Below are positions 33,574-41,412 of a stretch of DNA of 64,000 bases, one piece after another. A model generated the notes under the pieces. The model saw only the letters and a list, made by a program, of their open reading frames with translations, was not told the DNA's origin and ran no database searches. Position numbers and translations under genes: made by a program. Positions within the stretch are counted from its first letter, which is position 1. Each line of letters opens with the position of its first letter. The stretch is from CAXQZM01 sp964228455. Lineage in GTDB: Bacteria > Pseudomonadota > Alphaproteobacteria > UBA7985. Where the stretch lies: NCBI GenBank assembly GCA_964228455.1, contig CAXQZM010000071.1:24651-88650 (forward strand), given 5' to 3'.

Positions 33574-35392
33574 CCTGTGTTCTCCAAAGTTTAGAGTAGA
33601 GCCCTTCTATCGTTCTAAGAGATTTGTGCGAGCCGTGTTCGACTAATTTACCGTCATTGAGAACAAAGATATTATCAACGTGTTGGATTGTGGTGAGCCG
33701 ATGGGCGATGAAGATCACTGTTTTGCCATTTAATCGCTCTCGTATATTAGCCATTACTTTTGCTTCAGTGGTAAGGTCTAGCGCGGACGTCGCTTCATCA
33801 AAAATAAATACTTCAGCATCTCTCAGTAAGGACCGAGTAATTGCCAACCGTTGACGCTCTCCGCCAGATAGTTTTTGGCCGCCTTCTCCAACCCGAGTCT
33901 CATACCCATCAGGTAAAGTCATCACAAAATCGTGGAAGCAGGATTCCTGTGCGGCGCGAACTAGGTCCTCTTGCGTTGCTTCCGGATTGCCAAACTTAAG
34001 GTTAAAGGAAATGGATTCAGCAAAGATCCCTGTCGATTGTGGTGTAAGTGCAATTGTTGAACGAATCTGACGCAGGGGAAGATCAGCGAGGTTCTCTCCA
34101 TGCAAAAAAACCTCGCCATTTTCTGGCACCTCCAGTCGAAGTGCTAGCTTTGTAATGGTTGATTTGCCTGATCCAGTGGCGCCAACTATTGCGCTTTGTT
34201 GTCCAGAAGGGATGGTTAACGATAGTCCTTTAATAAGCGAGGGCCGATCCGGGAAGGTAAAGTCGATGTCTCTAAAATCTAAAGCTGGTGCACTTAGATC
34301 GAGCTTTGCGGGCCCTGGCTCATTAGTCTCCTCTGGAGCTTCATTTAAAAAACCAAAGAAACGGCTAGCATCTTGCTCAGCTCGACTGGCGTTTCGATAG
34401 GCCGCGGATAATTGGCGGATGGGCAAAAACAGCTGATTTACGATGCCAACAAAGGCAACAAAGTCGCCCGCGGTTAAAGGCCCGTTTACAACTTGAACTG
34501 CCATATACGAGCCAAGTAGCAAAACCGATATTGCTTGTATGCCAGTGTTTGCCGCTCTCATTGCCTCAGCGGCTCTACCAAGGCGCAGCACTCGCACTCG
34601 CTCGATTTCCCAAAGAGGGATGAGGCGTTCAAGTTCGTAGTCAACACGGTTAAACACCTTTACGGCTTCGATATTCATGAGGCTATCGACGGCTTGCTCT
34701 GAAATTTTATCGTCGGTTTCAAGGGCTTTGGCGACTAGCCGGCGATACCAACGTGAAAGCGAAAATGTTACCCACGCTGCTATGAGGCAGATTCCAGCAA
34801 CTAGCGGCAGGAAGGCCCATCCATATAGCCGCACAATAAGAATTTGAGCAATAAATAGCTGCAATAGGATTGGAAGGACGCCAAAGAGGAATATTGAAGA
34901 GAGACGTCCAATAGCCTCAGTTCCCCGATCAAAAGCGTTTGCTAAACCGCCGGTGCGCTGATCAATATGAAAAGAGATTGGCAGACGAATGAGATTAGAA
35001 AAAACGTTCCGAGACAAGTTCACCTGGCTCAGCCCTTGAGGTAAAGCGAAAAGAAGAACGCCTGCTACCTCAACCAGCGTGGAGAAAAATTGTGCAGATG
35101 CATAAACAGCTAAAAGTCCAAGAGCTATAAAAAGCACGGGGTTGTCGGAACTGTAATAGTCTACCAGCCAGCCAAGTGAGATCGCGATAAAAAAACCAAA
35201 TAATCTGCCGCTTGTTAACAATGCAAAAGCACCGACTAATGCTGCGCGGTAAGGAAAGGGCTGGTCTTGCCAAATAGCTGTTAGAATAAGGGTGAAGATT
35301 TGGCGTATTCGGGCAAATGATGCGTTGCCTCCACGACCAGTGCGTTGGTCGTCGCGACCTTGTTTTAAAGCGTATCGGGCGCGTCGAGACAT
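33566..35392 (-). CDS. MsbA/ABCB-type ABC exporter (fused membrane and ATPase domains)
   Basis: This 608-residue half-transporter would act as a homodimer in the inner membrane. About six membrane helices in residues 45-340 are followed by an ATPase domain. The ATPase has Walker A GATGSGKST, the signature LSGGERQR and Walker B VFIFDEATSALD. The substrate is unknown. Lipid A, lipids or drugs are the family possibilities. It overlaps maf by 8 bases, and this exporter-maf-aroE-coaE order suggests one transcript. A basic N-terminal stretch (MSRRARYALKQGRDDQR) precedes the first helix. Confidence 0.9.
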   Translation of the reverse strand: MSRRARYALKQGRDDQRTGRGGNASFARIRQIFTLILTAIWQDQPFPYRAALVGAFALLTSGRLFGFFIAISLGWLVDYYSSDNPVLFIALGLLAVYASAQFFSTLVEVAGVLLFALPQGLSQVNLSRNVFSNLIRLPISFHIDQRTGGLANAFDRGTEAIGRLSSIFLFGVLPILLQLFIAQILIVRLYGWAFLPLVAGICLIAAWVTFSLSRWYRRLVAKALETDDKISEQAVDSLMNIEAVKVFNRVDYELERLIPLWEIERVRVLRLGRAAEAMRAANTGIQAISVLLLGSYMAVQVVNGPLTAGDFVAFVGIVNQLFLPIRQLSAAYRNASRAEQDASRFFGFLNEAPEETNEPGPAKLDLSAPALDFRDIDFTFPDRPSLIKGLSLTIPSGQQSAIVGATGSGKSTITKLALRLEVPENGEVFLHGENLADLPLRQIRSTIALTPQSTGIFAESISFNLKFGNPEATQEDLVRAAQESCFHDFVMTLPDGYETRVGEGGQKLSGGERQRLAITRSLLRDAEVFIFDEATSALDLTTEAKVMANIRERLNGKTVIFIAHRLTTIQHVDNIFVLNDGKLVEHGSHKSLRTIEGLYSKLWRTQDV

Positions 35393-35513
35393 GTGAGGAT
35401 AAGTGGAGGTTTCTATGCGATCGACAAGATGTTCTTTGTAAGTCTTATTCGAAATATCTCATTTAAGCTGCTGGGGAAGCAACTTTAGGATGATAATTTC
35501 CGCATCACATATA

Positions 35514-36647
35514 TCAAGATGGGGCCTTAATCATAAGCCAGTGCGGACGAAACCAAGATTTGCGGGGTCCAGAAATAAGCCAGTCCAACGGAGTATACTT
35601 GATAAGCGAGTAATAAATGATCACTGAAATGCAAAATGTTGCGAAGACAATTGGCCAGAAAGCTTGTTCAGCAGGAATATCGAGAGCAAGAAAAATAATG
35701 CCCAAAACAATCGCTGGATACATATGGAAAATGTATACGGGATAAGACAGAGTTACTAGCCAGTTAAGGACAGTGCTAGGACCTCTCATTATTCGTGAAC
35801 AGAGACCTATGAAAAATAAGCTCCAAGCCGCAGCGCTAGAAGCGCTGAGCAGCGCCGACGGTATTAGTCCTCCGGCCGCACTATATCCAAAGAACTGGAC
35901 GCCAATCATCAAGGGGGTGCAGCTTAAACCAACAATTAGGCTGCCGATGACCAATCTCCAGCTACGAATGTGCAGGATGATTTCACGATGCCAGAACATT
36001 GCCATGCCAATGCTAAACCAAAAAAAGTAGTAGGCCAGTGAGGTTGGGTGGAGCTCGTTAATTTTCTCAGGTATAATTGCCCAACCGTTTGAGCGAACAA
36101 AAGGCGTAATTAGTACAAGAGGTGCGAGATATAGAGTCATTGTGCTGAGTCTTTTTGCTGGCCAGCTCAGCGCTAGTGCCAAGTCCTTCAGAAAGGATAA
36201 CCTTTGCGACATCCAGGCTATTGAGGCCGTCGCCGCGGCTATAAGAAAAAGGTAATATAAAAACCATAAGTGATAGAGCTCAAATCCAGGGCTAGGCATG
36301 AGTAAATTGTAAAGAGATCCAAAGGCAAGTAAGGCCAGGCCTAATCGAATGAGCCGATCGTATAGATAGGCTTTGGGCCCACGCTTGGCGATTACCATGC
36401 AACCAAAAAATCCAGCCAAAATAAAAAAAACAGGCATCCGCCATTGGTGGATCCATGCGGTTGTGACAAAGATCCAGTTTGCCACCTCTTCATGGGCGAC
36501 AGGCGCTAGTCCAGCTCCTTTGGCTGCCGCGGGGTCTGTATACAAAAGGGGGGCATGGATTAATAAACCCAGTAGCATCGCTAATGCGCGCAATAGATCC
36601 AAACCATGATATCTGTCTGGGCTTTTATCCACTCTAGTTATCTGCAT
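35514..36647 (-). CDS. Membrane acyltransferase 3 / OpgC-like family protein
   Basis: The 377-residue integral membrane protein has about ten helices. It opens with RYHGLDLLRALAMLLGLLIHAP, the acyltransferase-3 motif with its Arg and His, and has the typical FFILAGFFGCMV second segment. Such proteins transfer acyl or succinyl groups to sugars or glucans at the periplasmic face (OpgC, OafA). The start is put at the ATG at 36647, with GTG at 36659 as the alternative. It is divergent from the ABC importer operon, and the upstream LacI-type operator lies about 45 bases from its start, so coregulation is possible. Confidence 0.82.
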   Translation of the reverse strand: MQITRVDKSPDRYHGLDLLRALAMLLGLLIHAPLLYTDPAAAKGAGLAPVAHEEVANWIFVTTAWIHQWRMPVFFILAGFFGCMVIAKRGPKAYLYDRLIRLGLALLAFGSLYNLLMPSPGFELYHLWFLYYLFLIAAATASIAWMSQRLSFLKDLALALSWPAKRLSTMTLYLAPLVLITPFVRSNGWAIIPEKINELHPTSLAYYFFWFSIGMAMFWHREIILHIRSWRLVIGSLIVGLSCTPLMIGVQFFGYSAAGGLIPSALLSASSAAAWSLFFIGLCSRIMRGPSTVLNWLVTLSYPVYIFHMYPAIVLGIIFLALDIPAEQAFWPIVFATFCISVIIYYSLIKYTPLDWLISGPRKSWFRPHWLMIKAPS

Positions 36648-36691
36648 CAGTGCGTGCACAAGGGCAAGCCAGTTTTCAAGAAACAGCTAAT

Positions 36692-36707
36692 TTGCATGCG
36701 TTTGCAA
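36692..36707. promoter_or_regulatory. Upstream LacI-type operator (O1)
   Basis: TTGCATGCGTTTGCAA is an imperfect palindrome with a central CG step, as is usual for LacI-family sites. It fits the shared consensus TTGCAWGCGTWTGCAA together with the second site, and lies about 61 bp from it, centre to centre. It sits just upstream of the predicted -35 element. Confidence 0.7.
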
Positions 36708-36714
36708 AAAGCAC

Positions 36715-36742
36715 TTGATCGAGATAGAAAATCTTGTAGGAT
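36715..36742 (+). promoter_or_regulatory. Predicted promoter of the ABC importer operon
   Basis: TTGATC and TAGGAT are separated by 16 bases, close to a sigma-70 type -35/-10 pair. The element lies exactly between the two LacI-type palindromes, so a repressor bound at either or both sites would block it. Assigned by eye only. Confidence 0.5.
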
Positions 36743-36752
36743 ACCTTCTTGG

Positions 36753-36768
36753 TTGCAAGCGTATGCAA
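36753..36768. promoter_or_regulatory. Downstream LacI-type operator (O2)
   Basis: TTGCAAGCGTATGCAA fits the same consensus as the first site. It lies directly after the predicted transcription start and 28 bases before the ATPase start codon, the classical position for repression by a LacI-family protein. The lacI-type gene is about 7 kb downstream on the same strand. Confidence 0.75.
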
Positions 36769-36796
36769 ATTGTGTGCGTTATGTTTGGGGGTATGC

Positions 36797-37858
36797 ATGG
36801 CGGAAATTGAGCTCCGTAATTTGTCCAAGCGTTGGGGGTCCTTTGTCGGCGTCCACGAATTTGACCTGACCATTGCTGACAAAGAATTCCTTGTTCTTCT
36901 TGGTCCGTCAGGTTGTGGCAAAACCACTACTATGAGAATGATTGCTGGTTTGGAGCCAATCAGTGAAGGCGACATTGTTGTAGATGGGAGGCGCATCAAC
37001 GACTTGGCCCCAAAAGATCGGGACGTTGCAATGGTGTTCCAGTCTTACGGTCTCTACCCTAATATGAGTGTCAGGGAAAACATTAGGTTCCCGTTGAAAG
37101 TCCGAAAGGTGCCTAAGAACGAGCATGAGGCGCGCGTCAACAAAGCCGCTGCTATGGTCGAATTGGAGCCGTTCATGGACCGTAAGCCAGCAGCACTTTC
37201 GGGAGGGCAACGCCAGCGCGTGGCACTCGCTCGCGCCATTGTGCGGGAGCCTAATGTGTTTCTAATGGATGAGCCTTTATCAAACCTTGATGCAAAGCTA
37301 AGGGTATCCACTCGCGCGCAGATTAAAAATCTCCAACACGAACTAAAAGTTACTACTATTTACGTAACTCATGACCAGGTCGAAGCTATGACGTTAGCCG
37401 ATCGTGTTGTAGTTATGAATAAAGGAAGAATTCAACAAGTAGGCACCCCGACTGAGATTTATGATAATCCCGCCAACACTTTCGTCGCCAGCTTCATTGG
37501 ATCGCCGGCAATGAACCTAGTTCCGGGAAAGATGTCAAAAGGCGTTTTTGAGGCAGAAGGCCTAAAAGTTAAAGGGTTAAAGGGCAGTGATGGCAGCACG
37601 GTACTTGGATTTCGTGCGGAGGACGTAGCCCTCACGAGGAAAGCGGCTCAGTTAAAAGCTGCAGTTTACTCATTTGAATTATTGGGCGACGCGACCATGA
37701 TCACAGTCAAGATTGGAAGCGGTTCGGACGCCGCAATGGTTAGCGTCAAGGCCCCTAAAGAATATCGAACGACCATTGGCGAGCAAGTCAATGTGTCGAT
37801 CGATCCAAAGCTGTGTCATCTGTTCGATGCATCAACAGGGACCAGACAGGACAGTTGA
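36797..37858 (+). CDS. ABC importer ATPase, UgpC/MalK type
   Basis: This ATPase subunit of a carbohydrate-type (CUT1) importer has 353 residues. Walker A GPSGCGKT lies at 36-43, with Q-loop VFQSYGLYPN, signature LSGGQRQRVALARA, Walker B FLMDEPLSNLD and switch histidine THDQVEAM. A C-terminal TOBE/MalK-like regulatory region follows. The start is put at 36797, where the family begins MAEIELRNLSKRWG. An open frame from 36749 would run over the operator. It is the first gene of the ATPase-binding protein-permease-permease operon. CUT1 importers carry sugars, polyols and glycerol phosphates. Confidence 0.92.
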   Translation: MAEIELRNLSKRWGSFVGVHEFDLTIADKEFLVLLGPSGCGKTTTMRMIAGLEPISEGDIVVDGRRINDLAPKDRDVAMVFQSYGLYPNMSVRENIRFPLKVRKVPKNEHEARVNKAAAMVELEPFMDRKPAALSGGQRQRVALARAIVREPNVFLMDEPLSNLDAKLRVSTRAQIKNLQHELKVTTIYVTHDQVEAMTLADRVVVMNKGRIQQVGTPTEIYDNPANTFVASFIGSPAMNLVPGKMSKGVFEAEGLKVKGLKGSDGSTVLGFRAEDVALTRKAAQLKAAVYSFELLGDATMITVKIGSGSDAAMVSVKAPKEYRTTIGEQVNVSIDPKLCHLFDASTGTRQDS

Positions 37859-37893
37859 TACTGTTCTGTAGCACAAACCTTAAGGAGGATCAT

Positions 37894-39084
37894 ATGATCA
37901 AAAAACTAACTTTGGCAGCAAGCGTTTCAGCGCTAGCGACTTCCGCGGCTTTTGCCGGTGGCCATTGTAATGGCTCGGGCATCTCGTCTCTGTCTGCGGC
38001 GTTTCCTGCTGTAGAAGCTCTACAGGATCAAATGGAAGCTTGTGGCGCAACCACGGAGCGTGACCAAGAGCACAAAGATAAAATTAACCCGGCATTAGAG
38101 GCATCTCCAGCAGCATATAACGCTGTTCTAGGAGCAAACTCTACATTTACGGCCGCTAATTCAGCTGGGCTCGTTGCCGCAATTACAGACGTCCCCGGCG
38201 TTTCTGATTTGCCAGTTTCTATGAAAGTGGAGCAGGATGGTGAAGTTGTGGCAATTGCTACTATGGCGAATGCTCAGCACTTAATGGTGCGCCAAGACGT
38301 GCTTGATGCAACCGGCATGGCTATGCCAACAACATATGAAGAAGTCGTTGCCTTGGCCTCGAAAGCGCAAGAGATGGGCTTGATGGAGTATCCATTGACC
38401 GGCACGTATGCGGCTGGCTGGAACTTAGGTGAAGAGTTCATGAACATGTGGCAAGGTACAGGCGAGCCAATGTTCGTTAATGGCACTGAATCTAACATTA
38501 ACAATGCTGCAGGTATTGCTACTTTGGAGATGATGAAGGCCTTGACGGATCTCATGAACCCCGAATTCTTAACTTTCAACTCAGACATCGTTCAGGCCCA
38601 GTTTGAACAGGGCGAGGCTGGCATAGCTAACCTATGGGGGACTCGTGCACAGAAGGTGATTGATGGTGTTGGCGCTCTTGGTGCTGATGTTGTTATGGGC
38701 GGCGCGCCTACTTTCGGCGGAGGTTCAACTCCAGCGACTACTATTTGGTGGGATGGTTTCTTCTTCGCTGCAAATCAGTCTGATGAAGAGCTGGCAGCCG
38801 CTGTTGATACGGCAATTCATGCGGCAGCCTCTGTATTGAGTGTTGATGGAAATGCCGAACTGGCAGTTTGGGTTATCGACGGATATGAGCCTACTCCAGC
38901 TGCGGCAGGCGTCTTCGCATCAGCCGCTGCGGGCGCAAATCCTTATCCAATGCTACCGCATGTTGGTGCTATGCATACCGCTGCGGGCGCTGAGTTAGCG
39001 GATTTCTTATCTGGAAACGAGTCTGCAGCGCAGGCCTTAGCGGATATTGAAGCTGCCTATAACGCAGCAATGGCAGAAAATTAA
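37894..39084 (+). CDS. Periplasmic substrate-binding protein of the ABC importer
   Basis: This 396-residue secreted protein starts with a clear Sec signal peptide (MIKKLTLAASVSALATSAAFA, cleaved before Gly-Gly). AAGGAGGAT precedes the ATG, a strong ribosome binding site suited to the high expression of binding proteins. The body resembles family 1 extracellular solute-binding proteins (TYEEVVALASKAQEMG and similar stretches). The mature N-terminus, with two cysteines (Cys in GHCNGSG and MEACGATT), is not the usual one, and the ligand cannot be inferred. A stable hairpin follows the gene. Confidence 0.86.
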   Translation: MIKKLTLAASVSALATSAAFAGGHCNGSGISSLSAAFPAVEALQDQMEACGATTERDQEHKDKINPALEASPAAYNAVLGANSTFTAANSAGLVAAITDVPGVSDLPVSMKVEQDGEVVAIATMANAQHLMVRQDVLDATGMAMPTTYEEVVALASKAQEMGLMEYPLTGTYAAGWNLGEEFMNMWQGTGEPMFVNGTESNINNAAGIATLEMMKALTDLMNPEFLTFNSDIVQAQFEQGEAGIANLWGTRAQKVIDGVGALGADVVMGGAPTFGGGSTPATTIWWDGFFFAANQSDEELAAAVDTAIHAAASVLSVDGNAELAVWVIDGYEPTPAAAGVFASAAAGANPYPMLPHVGAMHTAAGAELADFLSGNESAAQALADIEAAYNAAMAEN

Positions 39085-39090
39085 TAATGC

Positions 39091-39113
39091 GGGGTGGCGG
39101 TTGTCGCCACCCC
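39091..39113 (+). terminator. Intra-operon hairpin after the binding-protein gene
   Basis: GGGGTGGCG and CGCCACCCC form a perfect 9-bp stem with loop GTTGT, 6 bases after the stop codon. The T run (TTTTTT) comes about 9 bases after the stem, not directly. This fits an mRNA-stabilising or partially terminating hairpin that raises binding-protein over permease expression. Confidence 0.75.
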
Positions 39114-39188
39114 ACTTTACCTTTTTTCTTAGCGGATCGGTACTGAGCTCCGCTTGGCAAGATGGGAAGCTACTAAGAGCTAAATAAA

Positions 39189-40193
39189 ATGCCACATCGT
39201 ACGTTTTTATGGTTTGTCTTGCCCTCAGTGGCCACCATGGTGCTTTTTATTTTGTTGCCATTGGTAAATGTAGCGTACCAGTCCTTTTTCTCCGAACCTA
39301 CACCAATACAGAGGGTAGTAGAGGTTTGCTCAACTAACTTTTTTACTGGTGAGAAGACTTGCACGGAGTCTTTCACTTATGAGGAGGTAGAGGGCCCGAA
39401 TATATTTCGGGGTTTAGACTTCATTTGTGGATACTCAGTGCTAGCATGTAAAGAGCTATCCGAAGGTGCTAAACTAATGAATCTCCCGTTTTATCGGGCT
39501 TTGGCATTTACTTTATTTTATACATTTATCACCACGCCATTCATCATCGTTCTAGGGCTGATGATTGCCAGTCTTGTCAATAATCTGACGCGGTCAGTTC
39601 GCGGCCCTATCATCTTTGCAAGTCTATTACCCTTTATTGTTACCCCTCTCGTTGGCTCTTTGGTATTATTTTGGATGACCGGAAATAACGGCGGATTGCT
39701 CTACAGTTTAGTTAACGGGCTAATGTTTTGGACTGATGTTGATATTTCCCTCCGAGCTTCTGCAACCGCTGTCTGGGCGATGCTGGCCACTTATGGAGTT
39801 TGGCACGTAGCGCCGTTCGCGTTCATTGTGTTTTACGCTGGCCTGCAGACGGTTAGTCAGGACCAAATTGAAGCTGCAATGGTAGATGGTGCCAGTGTGT
39901 GGGAAAGGTTTCGACATGTTGTTGTTCCACATCTGATGCCCCTGATCACATTTGTACTTTTGATTCATATCATGGATGCATTTCGAGTGTTGGAGCCCAT
40001 TGTTAGCTTTCAAGCGCAATCTAAAGCTCAGTCTTTGTCCACGTTGATTTACGAACACTTGGTTATTCAGCAAGAGAAGCGTTACGGAACAGCCGCTGCG
40101 ACATCACTTCTGACCATTTTGATGGTATTCATCCTTCTTCTTCCCGTTTTGGTCAGAACTTGGCGCGATTTTCGGGGGGATGGGCGATTATGA
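39189..40193 (+). CDS. ABC importer permease, first subunit
   Basis: This 334-residue CUT1-type permease (MalF/UgpA-like) has about six membrane helices. The EAA loop EAAMVDGASVWERFRHVVVP docks to the ATPase. After the first helix it has a periplasmic insertion of roughly 60 residues with four cysteines (in VCSTNFF, KTCTES, FICGYS and LACKEL), which could form two disulfides. The ATG follows a weak A-rich site, and the gene overlaps the second permease by 4 bases. Confidence 0.9.
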   Translation: MPHRTFLWFVLPSVATMVLFILLPLVNVAYQSFFSEPTPIQRVVEVCSTNFFTGEKTCTESFTYEEVEGPNIFRGLDFICGYSVLACKELSEGAKLMNLPFYRALAFTLFYTFITTPFIIVLGLMIASLVNNLTRSVRGPIIFASLLPFIVTPLVGSLVLFWMTGNNGGLLYSLVNGLMFWTDVDISLRASATAVWAMLATYGVWHVAPFAFIVFYAGLQTVSQDQIEAAMVDGASVWERFRHVVVPHLMPLITFVLLIHIMDAFRVLEPIVSFQAQSKAQSLSTLIYEHLVIQQEKRYGTAAATSLLTILMVFILLLPVLVRTWRDFRGDGRL

Positions 40194-41356
40194 CTTCTAA
40201 CAGACGCGCCGTTTCAGCAATACTCTATTTACTGGCCGGATTATGGGTTGTGATTGCTGCTTTTCCCTTCGCTTGGACTGTTTGGGGTAGCTTTAAATTT
40301 GAGACTGACTTTTTTGGCGCCTGGACGAAAAACATTTCAGGAGAAGACACCGGAAGAGAATATGGGACATATTTTACCGCTGATGGATACGCCATCGCTT
40401 TCTCTTGGCCAGTAGAAACAGTTCCAACATTGGCAGAAGTAGAGCCATTTTTGGCAAGACTTTCTACCGATCAGTTAGAGCACCCTTCCATTGCGCCATT
40501 ATTTGACGCTATTTCAAATGAGACACGCCCATCGAATGGTGAATTACGCCAATTTAGTCGTTGGCTTAGATCGGAGGCGCGCCAGGGCCCCGACCGGTTT
40601 AGTGAAAATACTATGCAGTTTGTTACAGAGCTCGAAGAGGAAAGGGCTGCCAATGTTTCTGGTAAGGATTTTGGCCGAGCCGTTATAAACACTTTAGTTG
40701 TTACTCTCTCAGTTGTAGTTATTTCCTTAACGTTTGGAACATTAGGTGGGTATGCCTTAGCAAGGTCCACGGCGAAGTATGCTTTTTGGATACTTATAAT
40801 AGCACTCGTTTTCCGAGCTATGCCGCACATTACTCTAGTATCTGGTTATATGGAGCCACTATTTGCTACTCAAATTTCAGAGATAAAAATATTTGGGCTT
40901 ACGGTGATAGAAGAGGGCACTCTCTGGGGAAGAACTTTTACTGCAGTCGTTGTTCTAGTAGCAATTAATCAGCCGTTCACAATTTGGATGATGCGGTCAT
41001 TTTTTATGAATATTCCGCAGGAGCTTGACGAAAGTGCTTTAGTTGATGGGTGCAACCGGCTTCAAGGTTTCTGGCATGTTATTATGCCAGTAATGTGGCC
41101 CGGAGTGATAACAACAGGCCTCTTTAGTTTTCTGCTGGCTTACAACGATTTCACGGTTACATCCGCGTTGCTGAGTCAAGAAAATACAACGATGATACCG
41201 CGTATCGCCGGTTTTCTTGGGTCCGCTCAATCTGATGGCGAGCAGATGGCTGCGGTCGCTGCAGTCGTATCCGCCACCGCGCCTCTTTTTGTTTTAATTA
41301 TGGTGTTTCAGCGTCAGCTAGTTAGCGGCCTAACAGCGGGCGCCGTCAAGGGATAA
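40190..41356 (+). CDS. ABC importer permease, second subunit
   Basis: This 388-residue CUT1-type permease (MalG/UgpE-like) starts at the ATG overlapping the first permease stop codon (ATGA). The EAA loop reads ELDESALVDGCNRLQGFWHV. Between the first and second helices it carries an unusually large, acidic periplasmic insertion of about 115 residues (from KFETDFFGAWTKN to about AANVSGKDFG), far longer than in typical MalG proteins. Together with the insertion in its partner this implies an enlarged extracytoplasmic docking surface. The histidinol-dehydrogenase-like gene follows after 56 bases. Confidence 0.9.
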   Translation: MTSNRRAVSAILYLLAGLWVVIAAFPFAWTVWGSFKFETDFFGAWTKNISGEDTGREYGTYFTADGYAIAFSWPVETVPTLAEVEPFLARLSTDQLEHPSIAPLFDAISNETRPSNGELRQFSRWLRSEARQGPDRFSENTMQFVTELEEERAANVSGKDFGRAVINTLVVTLSVVVISLTFGTLGGYALARSTAKYAFWILIIALVFRAMPHITLVSGYMEPLFATQISEIKIFGLTVIEEGTLWGRTFTAVVVLVAINQPFTIWMMRSFFMNIPQELDESALVDGCNRLQGFWHVIMPVMWPGVITTGLFSFLLAYNDFTVTSALLSQENTTMIPRIAGFLGSAQSDGEQMAAVAAVVSATAPLFVLIMVFQRQLVSGLTAGAVKG

Positions 41357-41412
41357 GCCAAGTGTTTTAGTATGATTGATATATGCATTAAGAAGAAAAG
41401 AAGAAAGTTAGT

